From: Listeria floridensis FSL S10-1187
GTDB lineage: Bacteria > Bacillota > Bacilli > Lactobacillales > Listeriaceae
Assembly: GCF_000525875.1 (NCBI RefSeq)
Contig: NZ_AODF01000001.1
Location: 288,519-352,518 of the forward strand
Direction of reading: 5' to 3'
DNA: 64,000 bases
Shown: piece after piece, positions 9,520-20,702 of the stretch
Numbering within the stretch: position 1 is the first letter of the stretch
Layout: each line of letters opens with the position of its first letter
Program-made: the position numbers and the translations under genes
Notes under the pieces: model-generated
Told to the model about the DNA's origin: nothing
Databases searched by the model: none
Seen by the model: the letters and a program-made list of their open reading frames with translations, nothing else

Positions 9520-10823
9520 ATGAAGCGGTTTGGATGGATTACTGCTCTTTGTCTGCTGCTTCTTTCGGGATGTAGCGGTGCAGCAAAATCGGATGCGGAT
9601 TTGGCCGCCCCGGCAATTGCCAAGGAAAAAGATCTTCGAATTGCTGTCGCAACGGACACGCATTACTTGGCATCTGAACTCACGGATGGCGGCGCAGCTT
9701 TCAAAAAGTATGTTGCAAACGGGGACGGGAAGGCGCTTGCTGAAAGTGATGCGATTGTTGATGCTTTCTTGGATGGGGTTCGGGCTGAAAAAGCGGATAT
9801 GCTAATTTTAAGTGGGGATCTTACGAATAATGGTGAACGAAAAAGTCATGAAAAATTGGCGAAAAAGCTTGAACAACTTGAAAAAACGGGAACGAATGTG
9901 TATGTAATTCCCGGGAACCACGATATTAATAATCCTTGGGCAAGGAGTTTTCGAGGCGAGGAACAGCTCAAAACGGATAGTATAACTCCAGATGATTTCC
10001 GTTCGATTTATCAAAGCTTCGGTTTTAATGAGGCGGTTTCTAAGGATAAGTTTTCACTTAGTTATTTAGCAAAAGCTTCACAAGACGTGTGGCTGCTTAT
10101 GCTTGATACTAGTCATTATAACTCAAACTATCAGCTTGGTGCGCCAGAAACAGAGGGTGGTCTTACAAGCGGGACTCTTGATTGGATCAAGGAATGCAGC
10201 AAGCTCGCACAAAAGAACGGCGCACGGATTTTGCCGGTGATGCATCATAATCTTGTGACGCACAGTGAAGTGCTGAGTAAGGCTATACGATCAATTATGC
10301 GGATGATGTGCGCCGAACTTTTATTGAAAGTGGGTTTGATCTGGCGCTTAGCGGGCATATTCACGCACAGAACATCGCGACGCAAGAATATCAATCCGGC
10401 AAAACGCTGACTGATATTGCCACCGGATCACTTGCAGTCTATCCACATAAATTTGGGGTAGTTTCTTTTCAGCTTTCCACCAAAAAATTCAGTTATACGG
10501 CAAAGGAGCTGAATGTGGAGCAGGCAGCGGATTTACCTGGATTTAATGAGCGTGATCGTAGAAATTTTTACGCTATCGGCTATGATAAAGCGATGAGCGA
10601 GATTGCATCAAGTGATGTGTTTGACCAATTTAGCGAGCAGGAAAAGCAAGCGTTAGCGAATACGATGGCGGTAAACAATCAAGCTTATTTCACTGGAACG
10701 GCACCAAAGGAAACGCCTGGATTGAAACTTTGGAAAAAGGTATCTAATCATTTTTTGAGGAACTATGTGCTTAGCACGGCTGGTAAACCGAAGCAAAATA
10801 ATAATTACTGGGCAGAAAAATAA
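9520..10823 (+). CDS. Lipoprotein metallophosphoesterase (one frameshift)
   Basis: Predicted extracytoplasmic calcineurin-like phosphoesterase, an orthologue by position of L. monocytogenes lmo2642; substrate unknown. It has a lipoprotein signal peptide (lipobox LLSGC) and the metallophosphoesterase motifs in order: ATDTHY, SGDLTNNG, PGNHD, MHHN and SGHIHAQ. Reading breaks at 10281-10282, where one extra G restores the frame (LSKGYTINYADDVRRT), so I join both halves. I start at ATG 9520, after GGAAGGAAGG. It lies 17 bp after dmkB and may share its transcript. A bidirectional terminator overlaps the stop. Confidence 0.85.
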
Positions 10824-10862
10824 AAACAGCGGCATCTGGAGTTAGAATGCCGCTGTTTTTTT
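10822..10862. terminator. Bidirectional terminator
   Basis: AAAAACAGCGGCAT pairs with ATGCCGCTGTTTTT around a 13-nt loop. A-run and T-run flank the stem, so it works for both the phosphoesterase (plus) and the beta-helix gene (minus) that converge here. Confidence 0.9.
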
Positions 10863-12581
10863 ATTTTGTTACTGTAATTTTTTGCCGGATGAGTTCTTTG
10901 TATTGACTATTGACTCCGACAAGTTCATATTTGGCTCCGTCATTTTTGATCAGGTCGATGCATTTGAAAAAACAAATACATTGCCATTTGTTTGAGCTTG
11001 GGAAAGCACTTTGCCGTTTTTCCATAACCTTACTTTCGCAACCGGCGATTCGAATATTCCTGAAAGGGTTTTTGTTCCCGTTTTATAAATCGGCGCTGAG
11101 ATCGTTGGTACCCGAGAATATGTGCCGCGTGCTGCCGAAAAAGTTTTGCCGTTCAGCAGGTTGTTAGTCGTCACAAGTTCTTTTAAAGTAATCCCTGTAC
11201 CGTTTACCGAGACTAAGAATTTCACTTTCCCTTCTTTTGAAGTAATTATATTATTTGAAAAGGCCAGTTTTTGGCTAGTTCCCCTTACTTCTGCCACCGC
11301 TTTATAGTAGTTTGCAATTGTACTTCCTTGCGAGAAATGAAAACCGTTTCCGGTAAACTCGATTCCTCGACCAGATCCGACTTGTACCTCAAATAAACGA
11401 ATTGGGTAACGAATGACTCCATCACCCGAGAATTGATTATTTCTTACGAGGATATTGGAAGGTTTCGTCGTATATTCACCGCGTATTCTCTGGTTGGATG
11501 ACATAAAGGCTAAAATGTCCTTGCCATTCAGAGAAACTTGATTGTTTTCTACTACCACATTAGTTGCACCTGTTAATCGAATTGCATTTAAGAGAAGCAT
11601 ATTTTCTGGGAATCTTGCCGCGCCATATTTTTCTCGAAGTTTAGTGTTATCAGGCAATTCTTGTCCAGGCGTTCCCGCTTTCAGTACATTACCAGAAATT
11701 AAAAGGTTCGTATTTTCCGGTCCATAACTGTCAATACCTGAATCTGCCATGATATAGTTTTCTGTGTTTGGATCAGTCTGATAAGCTCGTTCATAGCTAT
11801 AAAATCCAAAGCGCTGCATCCAGTCCGTTACAACATTATTTGAAACAATAATTTTGTCGATTGCATTCGGACCGCCGTTAAATCTATAAAGCTGGATTCC
11901 GCTTTTACCGGAATTTGTTACAACGTTGCCAGAGATGGTAGCACCGCTCGTAAATTCCAAAGCAATTCCATTTTGCTTCCCACTATTTTTCACTTGGTTA
12001 TTAACGACTTGCGCAGTTTGAACTCTGCTAAGGCTGATTGTGCTTGATCCAATTTCTTTCGCATCCACGATTAGATTTTCAAGGCGAATATTTTTGATGA
12101 GTTTATAATTTGCGCGATTCTCTTCATCAAAGCCTGGTGAGAATTGAATGATATTCGCTCCATCGCTTTTGCCTGTAGTGTCATAGGTTAATGTTAAATC
12201 TTTAATTGTCACATTTTCAAGCTGAATCCCCGCACCCGGAGTTTTGTTTTTAATAATTCCGCTTACACCTGTGACAGCTTTTGTGAACACAAATTTTGAC
12301 TCTGCAGCTCCCTTGCCGCTCAGTGTCACATTGGACGGGATTAATAGCGTACTGTCAAAATAGTACGTACCCGCTGGGATAGTTACTTGATTTATTTCAC
12401 CTTTATTCGCCGATGCTTCTTCCATCATTTGATTCCATTTTTTCACATTGTCACTGCTAGCTGTCTTGTCGTTTGCTTTTAAAGTTACTTGAATCACGTG
12501 ATTTGCTGCTGCGTTTCCATTTTCCGGTAAAAGGAAAAATACGCCCATCACTAAGAATAAGGCTACAATCCACTTTTTCAT
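10861..12581 (-). CDS. Secreted right-handed beta-helix protein (frameshift near C-terminus)
   Basis: Exported protein with a cleavable signal peptide (MKKWIVALFLVMGVFFLLPENGNAA) and a long run of pectate-lyase-like repeats. These carry many asparagine ladders such as SNNVVTDW, VENNQVSLNG and VRNNQFSGDG, typical of parallel beta-helix carbohydrate-active proteins; substrate unknown. A small Ig-like module follows at the end (YKTGTKTLSGIFESP...). As written the frame stops at 10950, but one more T in the run at 10967-10972 extends it to 10861 through a coherent module end (NDGAKYELVGVNSQYKEL). No LPXTG or GW anchor is seen. GGAGCG precedes the ATG. Confidence 0.8.
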
Positions 12582-12983
12582 TGTTAACGCTCCTTTTTTT
12601 TAAAAAAAGAAGAGTTCGTTGATGTAGCTCAAGTGTCCTCTCTAAGACAAGATGCCTATAAAATTCAATTATTCTTTTTTCGTGTTTGCAACTTGATTTC
12701 CTATTGCTTGCTTCTTTTTCATTATTTTTTTCTTACCTTTTCTGTATTCTCGAGAGAAGCTAACTCCATTTTTGTTTTCCGGCCTCCTTTTCGTTCTCCA
12801 TTGTATACTAAGATTGTGCATTTTTTCAACCGAAACGACTTGCATTTTAAAAATAGTTGTATCAATGGATTGAACTGGAATCTAGTTGCATTTTTTGAAA
12901 TTATTTACCATTTTTCACAAATTATATGTATGCGCTTCCAAGCAAAAAAAGAATTCTGTATACAAATAAATACAAAGAACAAA
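12582..12983. other. Intergenic region upstream of the beta-helix gene
   Basis: No gene. On the minus strand TTGAAA (12824-12829) and TATACA (12802-12807), 16 bp apart, form a candidate promoter with a leader of about 215 nt. At 12927-12940 a TGTATGCGCTTCCA (plus strand) resembles a cre site. An AAGGAGG followed by a 15-codon reading frame lies within the leader (around 12730-12790); I cannot show it is translated. Confidence 0.4.
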
Positions 12984-13373
12984 CTAATTTCTAATGTTTT
13001 TCAGTTTTCCAAAACGCTCTTCTAGCATTTGATGGGCGTTGATACTTTTTAGCCCATTAGTCTTCGCTGCGAAACTAGCAAAATTCAAGCCTGCTCCGAA
13101 AATTTGCAATGCACCATTTCCAAGGTCACCATCTTTTAGCGCTTCGATACCGTCTGTTAGAAAGTGATCGCTTTCATCCAGATGGCAATCCGGCAAATAT
13201 TTTCCACCTTCAGCATAAAGCTTAATATTTTTTAGAATTTGTTCTGTCGTTGCCGCAGAGATATCAGCATCAAGCGCTATCAACATATCATTAATGGGTT
13301 CAACAAGGATTGCATAGCCCCCACCAAATTGTTGGCACTGTTTTTTTATTTCTAGTCTTCTTTCTTTTGCCAT
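12984..13373 (-). CDS. Hypothetical protein, about 129 residues
   Basis: No family recognised. The protein is soluble, without signal peptide or membrane segments, and begins MAKERRLEIKKQCQQFGGGYAI. It contains a possible alpha/beta core (AILVEPINDMLIALDADIS) and a helical C-terminal half. I prefer ATG 13373 over the GTG at 13385; both have a G-rich sequence upstream (GGGGAAAG). It lies 23 bp downstream of the DUF4003-like gene in the same direction, so they are probably cotranscribed. Confidence 0.65.
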   Translation of the reverse strand: MAKERRLEIKKQCQQFGGGYAILVEPINDMLIALDADISAATTEQILKNIKLYAEGGKYLPDCHLDESDHFLTDGIEALKDGDLGNGALQIFGAGLNFASFAAKTNGLKSINAHQMLEERFGKLKNIRN

Positions 13374-13395
13374 CACTTTCCCCACAACCTTTCTT

Positions 13396-14400
13396 TCATG
13401 AATTCGAGCTGCTAGTATTAACTATGGCCGCTGTTACGACAACCGCGCTTACGATAACCGCTTGTTCGATCGCGATGAGAGCTGTCAAACTTACCATCAG
13501 CTGTTCTGTCTGCTCCATGCTCAATTCGCTTGTTTTTTGCTCTACATATAAACTAAGCGCCAGCGCAGTTTGGAAATTCTTGTCAAAACGAAGTCCCGAA
13601 AGCATCTTCACTTCTGCGTACAACTGGTCAAACTGCTGGTCGAAATTCGATCCATTTAATACGAAAGCAAGCACGCCAATTGTACTATAGAAAAGCTCTT
13701 GAGGTTTAATATTTTGCTTCTCAAGCTGTTTAAGCACCGTACGCACACGCTTTACATACATAGGATCTTTCTTGCGACAAAGCAGTACCGAAATTCCGGC
13801 CAAAAATTGTAACCCATTATTTTTTTTGAATCCTATTTCATCAAAGCTTGTAAAATAGAATTCTGTTAAGTCGGCCAGTTCACTTGGTTCATATTCTTCG
13901 TCCAACATTGCGAGCAACACACTCATCGAGATATCTTCATTGCCTGTCAAAAACGGGTGATGTTGCTTAATCGCCTCATGCACTTTTTTAGCCCGAACGA
14001 TCGTCTCAGCAACCTGATCCGAATCAAGAGACATAAGCGCTTGTGCGGCAAAGTACGTATACTCTGTACGCGGGAACTTTCCTTCAATCAACGCTTGATA
14101 ATTCGCAAACAACTGCTCAACATCAGCCAAGTTTTCACGATTCTCTTTCAGCAAAAGTCCAGCAAGTGCCGCGCGAACATTTGTTGTTAATACGGTAAAA
14201 GTTCCAGCCCTTTCTTTAATCAATTGATTCACCTTGCTAAAGCGCTGAATATCAAGTTGTTCATCTTGACCGGCAAACAAACGAGCAACCAAGTAGCGAA
14301 TCCGCTTATCAGTATACTTGACCGGGCTTTTCCTCAACTTCTCATAATTCTCTTTCAGCCGAGTAACCATCCGTCTCGCATCTCCATTTTGTTGTGTCAT
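13396..14400 (-). CDS. DUF4003-type protein
   Basis: A 334-residue largely helical cytosolic protein that resembles the DUF4003 family of Firmicutes; function unknown. Features seen: a basic N-terminus (MTQQNGDARRMVTRLKENYEKL), many alternating leucine and acidic residues like a helical-repeat fold, and a hydrophobic C-terminal stretch (LIAIEQAVIVSAVVVTAAIV) that could be a membrane anchor. Start ATG 14400 is supported by AAGGAGG about 11 nt upstream. It is the first gene of a two-gene unit and follows the tuf terminator in the same orientation. Confidence 0.75.
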   Translation of the reverse strand: MTQQNGDARRMVTRLKENYEKLRKSPVKYTDKRIRYLVARLFAGQDEQLDIQRFSKVNQLIKERAGTFTVLTTNVRAALAGLLLKENRENLADVEQLFANYQALIEGKFPRTEYTYFAAQALMSLDSDQVAETIVRAKKVHEAIKQHHPFLTGNEDISMSVLLAMLDEEYEPSELADLTEFYFTSFDEIGFKKNNGLQFLAGISVLLCRKKDPMYVKRVRTVLKQLEKQNIKPQELFYSTIGVLAFVLNGSNFDQQFDQLYAEVKMLSGLRFDKNFQTALALSLYVEQKTSELSMEQTEQLMVSLTALIAIEQAVIVSAVVVTAAIVNTSSSNS

Positions 14401-14472
14401 TCTTTTTGCCTCCTTCATGTTGGGTTTATGTTCCACTTTCAAGTATAGCGGAAAGCAGAAAAATTTTCCTTT

Positions 14473-14511
14473 TAAAAAAGCCGTCGCAGCATTTTTGCTA
14501 CAACGGCTTTC
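14473..14511 (-). terminator. Terminator of the str operon after tuf
   Basis: On the minus strand AAGCCGTTGTAGC and GCTGCGACGGCTT pair around an A-rich loop and are followed by TTTTTT. It is 24 bp past the tuf stop. Confidence 0.88.
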
Positions 14512-14534
14512 TATTCATCAAAAGATGATTTTAA

Positions 14535-15722
14535 TTATTTTTGGATGTTAGCTACAACGCCAGCACCAACAGTACGTCCACCTTCACGGATAGAGAATTT
14601 AGTACCGTCTTCGATCGCTACAGGAGCGATAAGTTCAACAGCTAATTCTACGTTATCCCCAGGCATTACCATTTCAGTACCTTCTGGAAGCGTAACGATA
14701 CCAGTTACGTCAGTTGTGCGGAAATAGAATTGCGGACGGTAGTTGTTGAAGAATGGAGTGTGACGTCCACCTTCTTCTTTAGTCAAAACATAAGTTTCAG
14801 CTTTGAAAGTTGTGTGTGGAGTGATAGTTCCTGGTTTAGAAAGAACTTGTCCACGTTCGATATCTTCACGAGCAACCCCACGAAGAAGTGCACCAATGTT
14901 GTCTCCAGCTTCTGCATAATCAAGAAGCTTACGGAACATTTCTACACCAGTAACAGTTGTTTTAGAAGTTTCGTCTTTAATACCAACGATTTCAACTTCG
15001 TCCCCAACGTTAACTTTTCCACGTTCAACACGACCAGTTGCAACTGTACCACGACCAGTGATCGAGAATACATCTTCGACTGGCATCATGAATGGTTTGT
15101 CGTTATCACGTTCTGGAGTTGGGATGTAAGAGTCAACAGCATCCATTAATTCATGGATTTTGCCTTCCCATGCAGCATCTCCTTCAAGAGCTTTAAGAGC
15201 AGAACCTTTGATTACAGGAATGTCATCACCAGGGAATTCATATTCGCTTAATAGGTCACGAACTTCCATTTCAACTAGTTCTAATAGTTCTTCATCGTCA
15301 ACCATGTCGCATTTGTTTAAGAATACAACGATGTAAGGAACACCTACTTGACGAGAAAGAAGAATGTGTTCACGAGTTTGTGGCATTGGGCCATCAGCAG
15401 CAGATACTACTAGAATAGCTCCGTCCATTTGCGCAGCACCTGTGATCATGTTTTTAACATAGTCAGCGTGTCCTGGGCAGTCAACGTGTGCATAGTGACG
15501 GTTAGCAGTTTCGTACTCTACGTGTGCAGTAGAGATTGTGATACCACGTTCGCGTTCTTCTGGTGCACCATCGATTTGGTCATAAGCAGAAGCTTGTGCC
15601 ATTCCATCTTTAGCTAAAACAGTAGTGATAGCTGCAGTTAATGTAGTTTTACCATGATCGACGTGTCCGATTGTACCAACGTTAACATGGGGTTTTGAGC
15701 GGTCAAATTTTTCTTTTGCCAT
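14535..15722 (-). CDS. tuf: Elongation factor Tu
   Basis: GTPase that brings aminoacyl-tRNA to the ribosome. The 395-residue protein is complete, with GHVDHGKTT (P-loop, from residue 18), [16 protein letters not shown] and the domain 2 and 3 signatures ([17 protein letters not shown] at the end). It is the last gene of the str operon (rpsL-rpsG-fusA-tuf) and is followed by a strong terminator. Confidence 0.99.
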   Translation of the reverse strand: MAKEKFDRSKPHVNVGTIGHVDHGKTTLTAAITTVLAKDGMAQASAYDQIDGAPEERERGITISTAHVEYETANRHYAHVDCPGHADYVKNMITGAAQMDGAILVVSAADGPMPQTREHILLSRQVGVPYIVVFLNKCDMVDDEELLELVEMEVRDLLSEYEFPGDDIPVIKGSALKALEGDAAWEGKIHELMDAVDSYIPTPERDNDKPFMMPVEDVFSITGRGTVATGRVERGKVNVGDEVEIVGIKDETSKTTVTGVEMFRKLLDYAEAGDNIGALLRGVAREDIERGQVLSKPGTITPHTTFKAETYVLTKEEGGRHTPFFNNYRPQFYFRTTDVTGIVTLPEGTEMVMPGDNVELAVELIAPVAIEDGTKFSIREGGRTVGAGVVANIQK

Positions 15723-15841
15723 TTTAATAAAATCCTCCTTAATGTTTAAAAAAGTGATATTTAATAGTTGCTAAACGAAAAATCATTCAGCAAATACTTC
15801 CTAATTAAAGTTATACTTGAAGAACTCCGGAAATGCAACGA

Positions 15842-17929
15842 TTATTCTTCGCCTTTATTTCCGCCGTTTTTCTTGATAATTTCTTCTGTAATCGACTTAG
15901 GTGTTTCTTCATAGTGATCAAATTGCATCGTGTACGTACCGCGACCTTGAGTTGCAGAACGAAGGTCAGTAGCATAGCCGAACATTTCAGCAAGTGGAAC
16001 GAAAGCACGAACAACTTGAGCGTTACCACGAGCTTCCATACCATCTACACGACCACGACGGCTTGTGATGTTACCCATGATATCCCCAAGATATTCTTCT
16101 GGGATAACAACTTCAACGCCCATAATCGGTTCAAGAAGAACTGGATTACATTTTTTAGCAGCGTTGCGAAGCGCCATGCTTGCAGCAACTTTAAATGCCA
16201 TTTCGTTGGAGTCAACATCATGGTAAGAACCATCAAATAGTTTCGCTTTAATGTCAATCAAAGGATATCCTGCAAGGACACCATTTTCAAGCGCGCCTTC
16301 AAGACCTGCTTGAACCGCTGGAATATATTCACGAGGAACAACCCCACCGACGATTGCATTTTCAAATTCGAAACCTTTTCCTTCTTCGTTAGGCTCAAAG
16401 TGAATCCAAACGTGACCATATTGTCCGCGACCACCAGATTGACGTACAAATTTACCTTCAACGTCTGCTGCTGTACGGAATGTTTCACGGTAGGATACTT
16501 GAGGTGCCCCAACGTTAGCTTCAACGCGGAATTCACGTTTCATACGGTCAACTAGGATATCAAGGTGAAGTTCACCCATACCAGAGATGATCGTTTGACC
16601 AGTTTCCGTATTTGTTTCAGTACGGAAAGTTGGATCTTCTTCTGCAAGTTTCGCAAGAGCTTGACCCATCTTATCTTGATCAGCTTTTGATTTAGGTTCA
16701 ATCGCAACCGAGATAACTGGTTCAGGGAATTCCATTGATTCCAAGATAATTTGATTCTTTTCATCACATAGAGTATCCCCAGTTGTAGTATCTTTAAGAC
16801 CTACAGCTGCAGCAATATCACCGGAGTAAACGATATCGATTTCTTCACGGTGGTTTGCGTGCATTTGCAGGATACGACCTACACGCTCACGTTTACCTTT
16901 AGTCGAGTTTTGCACGTAAGAACCTGAGTTCAGTGTACCCGAGTAAACACGGAAGAAAGTAAGACGACCAACATAAGGGTCAGTCATAACTTTAAATGCA
17001 AGAGAAGAGAATGGTTCTTCATCGCTTGCATGACGTTCGTCTTCTTCACCATCAGGAAGAGTCCCTTTGATTGAAGGAACGTCAATTGGAGCTGGAAGGT
17101 AGTCGATAACTGCATCTAACATTGGTTGAACACCTTTGTTTTTGAATGCAGTACCACAAACGACTGGATAGAACTCAACAGCTAGTGTTCCTTTACGGAT
17201 CGCTGCTTTAAGCTCATCTTTTGTGATTTCTTCACCTTCAAGATATTTCATCATAAGCTCTTCGTCAAGTTCAGCAACTGCCTCAACGAGTTTACCATGA
17301 TATTCTTCAGCAAGATCTTTCATATCTTCAGGAATTTCTTTGATATGAGGATCGTTGCCTAGATCATCTTCGTAGTATAATGCGTTCATTTCAATTAAGT
17401 CAATGATACCTTCGAAAGTATCTTCAGCACCGATTGGTAATTGAATTGGGTGAGCATTAGCATCTAGACGATCATGGAGTGTTCCTACAGAATAAAGGAA
17501 GTCAGCTCCGATTTTATCCATTTTGTTGACGAATACTACACGAGGAACCCCGTAAGTAGTAGCTTGACGCCAAACTGTTTCTGTTTGCGGTTCAACACCC
17601 GATTGAGCATCAAGAACTGCAACAGCACCATCAAGTACACGAAGAGAACGTTCAACTTCAACTGTGAAGTCTACGTGTCCCGGAGTATCAATGATGTTTA
17701 CACGGTAACCTTTCCACTGAGCTGTTGTTGCAGCAGAAGTGATCGTGATACCACGTTCTTGTTCCTGCTCCATCCAGTCCATTTGGGAGGCACCTTCATG
17801 CGTTTCACCAATTTTGTGAATGCGCCCTGTATAGAAAAGAATACGTTCAGTAGTAGTGGTTTTCCCAGCGTCAATATGCGCCATGATACCAATATTACGT
17901 GTCTTTTCTAAGGAGAACTCTCTTGCCAT
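15842..17929 (-). CDS. fusA: Elongation factor G
   Basis: Translocation GTPase of protein synthesis. The 695-residue length is standard. GTP motifs are present ([15 protein letters not shown] from residue 17, [19 protein letters not shown]), as are domain IV and V features ([11 protein letters not shown], the [12 protein letters not shown] segment). It is the third gene of the str operon, with 119 bp to tuf and 75 bp to rpsG. Confidence 0.99.
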   Translation of the reverse strand: MAREFSLEKTRNIGIMAHIDAGKTTTTERILFYTGRIHKIGETHEGASQMDWMEQEQERGITITSAATTAQWKGYRVNIIDTPGHVDFTVEVERSLRVLDGAVAVLDAQSGVEPQTETVWRQATTYGVPRVVFVNKMDKIGADFLYSVGTLHDRLDANAHPIQLPIGAEDTFEGIIDLIEMNALYYEDDLGNDPHIKEIPEDMKDLAEEYHGKLVEAVAELDEELMMKYLEGEEITKDELKAAIRKGTLAVEFYPVVCGTAFKNKGVQPMLDAVIDYLPAPIDVPSIKGTLPDGEEDERHASDEEPFSSLAFKVMTDPYVGRLTFFRVYSGTLNSGSYVQNSTKGKRERVGRILQMHANHREEIDIVYSGDIAAAVGLKDTTTGDTLCDEKNQIILESMEFPEPVISVAIEPKSKADQDKMGQALAKLAEEDPTFRTETNTETGQTIISGMGELHLDILVDRMKREFRVEANVGAPQVSYRETFRTAADVEGKFVRQSGGRGQYGHVWIHFEPNEEGKGFEFENAIVGGVVPREYIPAVQAGLEGALENGVLAGYPLIDIKAKLFDGSYHDVDSNEMAFKVAASMALRNAAKKCNPVLLEPIMGVEVVIPEEYLGDIMGNITSRRGRVDGMEARGNAQVVRAFVPLAEMFGYATDLRSATQGRGTYTMQFDHYEETPKSITEEIIKKNGGNKGEE

Positions 17930-18004
17930 GTTGTCTTTCTCCTTCCATATAACAATTTTTAAGCGGCCTGACCTTTTATGAGAAGGCCAAAACCAGCATT
18001 TTTC

Positions 18005-18475
18005 TTACCAGCGATAGTGAGCAAATGCTCTGTTTGCATCTGCCATTTTATGAGTGTCTTCACGTTTCTTAACAGAAGCACCTGTATTATTAGCAGCATC
18101 CATGATTTCGCGAGCAAGACGAAGTTCCATCGTTCTTTCACCGCGAAGACGAGCGTAGTTTACTAACCAACGAAGACCAAGTGTAGTACGACGATCTGGA
18201 CGTACTTCGATTGGAACTTGATAGTTGGCACCACCGACACGGCGAGCTTTTACTTCAAGAACCGGCATGATGTTTTTGATCGCTTGATCAAAAACTTCCA
18301 TTGGATCATTACCAGTTTCTTCTTTAATGATGTCAAAAGCAGAGTATAAAATCGCTTGAGATTTTCCACGTTTACCATCAACCATCATTTTATTAATTAA
18401 GCGAGTTACCAATTTCGAGTTATAAATCGGATCTGGCAAAACGTCACGTTTAGCAACAGGACCTTTACGAGGCAT
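18005..18475 (-). CDS. rpsG: 30S ribosomal protein S7
   Basis: Primary 16S rRNA-binding protein of the small-subunit head. The 156-residue protein begins [16 protein letters not shown] and ends AFAHYRW. The frame stays open to an ATG at 18493, but AGGAGG sits 7 nt before 18475 and inside the longer reading, so 18475 is the start. It follows rpsL after 35 bp. Confidence 0.98.
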   Translation of the reverse strand: MPRKGPVAKRDVLPDPIYNSKLVTRLINKMMVDGKRGKSQAILYSAFDIIKEETGNDPMEVFDQAIKNIMPVLEVKARRVGGANYQVPIEVRPDRRTTLGLRWLVNYARLRGERTMELRLAREIMDAANNTGASVKKREDTHKMADANRAFAHYRW

Positions 18476-18510
18476 TGGATATCCTCCTTTCATAGAATAA
18501 ACTTTTTAAA

Positions 18511-18930
18511 TTATTTACTTGCTTTAGGTTTCTTCGTTCCGTATTTAGAACGGCTTTGAGCTCTATTTTCAACACCAGCTGTATCAAGAGCACCACGTAC
18601 GATATGGTAACGTACCCCTGGTAAATCTTTTACACGGCCGCCGCGGATAAGAACAACACTGTGCTCTTGCAAGTTGTGGCCGATACCTGGGATATAAGCT
18701 GTAACTTCGATTCCGTTACTTAGGCGCACACGAGCATATTTACGAAGCGCGGAGTTCGGTTTCTTCGGAGTCATTGTACCAACACGAGTACAAACACCAC
18801 GTTTTTGCGGAGAATTTACATTAGTAAGTTCACGCTTGAAAGTGTTTAGCCCCTTGTTAAGTGCTGGAGAGTCAGATTTTTTTGATTTAGATTGACGCGG
18901 TTTGCGAACTAATTGGTTAATAGTAGGCAT
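18511..18930 (-). CDS. rpsL: 30S ribosomal protein S12
   Basis: Decoding-centre protein and first gene of the str operon. The 139-residue protein has [11 protein letters not shown] and [14 protein letters not shown], the two loops where streptomycin-resistance changes occur; the key lysines are present in both, so the sequence looks wild type. It is preceded by GGAGGA and a leader with several palindromes. Confidence 0.98.
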   Translation of the reverse strand: MPTINQLVRKPRQSKSKKSDSPALNKGLNTFKRELTNVNSPQKRGVCTRVGTMTPKKPNSALRKYARVRLSNGIEVTAYIPGIGHNLQEHSVVLIRGGRVKDLPGVRYHIVRGALDTAGVENRAQSRSKYGTKKPKASK

Positions 18931-18983
18931 TGGATGGGTTCCTCCTTTCCTGTTTTAGTAGTTCCACACATCCAGGTGGTTCA

Positions 18984-19055
18984 TTTTTTCGAAAAAATAA
19001 AATTGCTGTAGATAATCTACAACATTCATTATTTTCAAGACCTCTATAGTAGAGG
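18984..19055. repeat. Three palindromes in the str operon leader
   Basis: Within 72 bp of the rpsL leader lie three perfect inverted repeats: TTTTTTCGAAAAAA (18984-18997), TGTAGATAATCTACA (19007-19021) and CCTCTATAGTAGAGG (19041-19055). They fall between the promoter and the rpsL ribosome binding site and could form RNA stems or operator sites. Confidence 0.6.
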
Positions 19056-19065
19056 CACCTTGATT

Positions 19066-19094
19066 ATCTTAACATTTGATGTTTTATGTGTCAA
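19066..19094 (-). promoter_or_regulatory. Promoter of the str operon
   Basis: On the minus strand a perfect TTGACA (19089-19094) and TAAGAT (19066-19071) are 17 bp apart, about 135 bp before rpsL. Having its own promoter directly before rpsL agrees with the Listeria arrangement, where rpoB-rpoC are not adjacent. Confidence 0.85.
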
Positions 19095-19140
19095 GCAGTT
19101 TATGAAATGTTATATAGAGCAAAACACCGATGTGTACAAT

Positions 19141-19168
19141 TTGATATTATTGTTATTTTTGGTATAAT
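19141..19168 (+). promoter_or_regulatory. Promoter of the first dGTPase gene
   Basis: TTGATA (19141-19146) and TATAAT (19163-19168) with a 16-bp spacer, 26 bp before the start codon. The gene is divergent from the str operon. Confidence 0.75.
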
Positions 19169-19194
19169 CGAAAATAAAAAGGGAGTTTTACATC

Positions 19195-20602
19195 ATGATG
19201 AATTGGAATGACTTATTAAGCACTACAAGAACCAATAGCAAAAATAGATTTAAATCGTCAAACGATATTCGTAATGCTTTTGAAAATGATTATCAAAGAA
19301 TTATTATCAGCGCTTCCTTTAGAAGGCTACAAGATAAAACTCAAGTTTTTCCTCTTGATAAAAATGATTTTATTCGCACTCGATTGACTCATTCTATAGA
19401 AGTTTCACAAATCGCTAAATCACTTGGGGCTAAGGTAGGAAGTGATATTGTCGAAAATAAAATTGATTCGACATTCACTGAATCACATATAAAAACGCTT
19501 TCCGATTTACTAGCCTGTGCTGGATTACTTCATGATATGGGTAACCCACCTTTTGGACACTTCGGTGAATGTGCCATTCGACAATGGTTTGCACAAAATA
19601 TGAATAAAATACAATTTGATGGTTCTACTTTAAAAGTCACTTTGGATACGCAAATGCAAGAAGACTTTCTTCATTTCGATGGGAATGCCCAAGTAATTAG
19701 ACTTATTACAAAACTTCACCAATTGTATGAAGGAATGCAGGGTATGAACCTAACTTGTGCAACAGTAAACACTTTACTGAAATATCCAATTCCTTCATCC
19801 GAAGTAAATAAAGAAGACTCTAATGTAAAATACAAAAAGATGGGGTATTTTTCCGCAGAAAAAGATACTTTCAAAATGATTACGCAAGAAACAGGAACAT
19901 TAAATTATAGGCACCCAGCCACTTTCTTGTTAGAGGCCGCTGATGATATAAGCTATCTATTAGCAGACCTTGAAGATGGGATGAAAAAAAAACCTTATAA
20001 GCTTAGGACAATTACATAAAGAATTAGCTTCACTAAAAAATGACCCTAACAAATTTGTGAGAGATTGTTATTCTGATTTAGAAAGAAAAAGCCTGCTTGA
20101 ATCTAATCATGAATTTCTCTTATTTCAACAATGGATTACAAATAATGTACGCAGATTGTTAATAAATTCGGTTATTGATACATTTAACCAAAATTACAAC
20201 GTGATCATGGAGGGTAGATTTACTGATGCATTATTGGATAAATCAGATGTTAAAAATCTAGCCGATGAATTAGAAAGAATTTGCATTAAATATATTTTTT
20301 CTAATTGTGATATTAGGAAAATCGAATTAACTGGAAAAAAAATCATTTTCAACCTTCTTGACACTTTTGTCCCCGCTGTATTATATTATGATTCAGATTT
20401 GGATGAGCCCAACAAAGACGAGAACAAGCGACTACGAAGCCTGCTTTCTGAAAATTATTTTAATGCCTATAAAAAAGCCTCTGATAAGAAAGACAGAAAA
20501 GAAAAGCTGTATTTACGTTTACTGCTAGTTACAGATAACATTTGTGGAATGACAGATAGTTATGCAAAAAGCCTCTACCAAGAGCTAAACGGAATCTCAT
20601 AA
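19195..20602 (+). CDS. dGTP triphosphohydrolase paralogue A (one frameshift)
   Basis: HD-domain dNTP triphosphohydrolase of the dGTPase family, which removes triphosphate from dGTP or related dNTPs. Motifs: SASFRRLQDKTQVFPL, RTRLTHSIEVS, the metal-binding GLLHDMGNPPFGHFGE, and ADDISYLLADLEDGM. The frame breaks in an A9-CC run at 19984-19994; one base fewer joins the two halves (MKKKLISLGQLHKEL...). GGGAG lies 9 nt before ATG 19195. It is clearly more AT-rich than the surrounding genes and clearly homologous to the gene at 22274-23672, which suggests acquisition by transfer rather than a recent duplication. Some dGTPases limit phage replication by draining dNTPs; that role here is only a possibility. 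Confidence 0.82.
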
Positions 20603-20603
20603 T

Positions 20604-20648
20604 AAAAGCCGTATGAGGCGAGATTGAACTCCTCATACGGCTTTTATT
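20604..20648. terminator. Bidirectional terminator
   Basis: AAAAGCCGTATGAGG pairs perfectly with CCTCATACGGCTTTT, with A and T runs on both sides. It serves the dGTPase gene on the plus strand and could serve the minus-strand gene ending at 20703. Confidence 0.92.
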
Positions 20649-20702
20649 AATTCCACCGCTCTACCCTAGCAGATACACCTTCTCACTGTTCCTTCTTATA
20701 GG

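Noticed and set aside
12730..12800. 15-codon leader peptide before the beta-helix gene
   Set aside because: The AAGGAGG is 13 nt from the ATG and nothing in the peptide or nearby sequence suggests attenuation.
14535..18930. Long reading frames antisense to tuf, fusA and rpsL
   Set aside because: They are mirror-frame shadows of highly codon-biased genes and have no independent signals.
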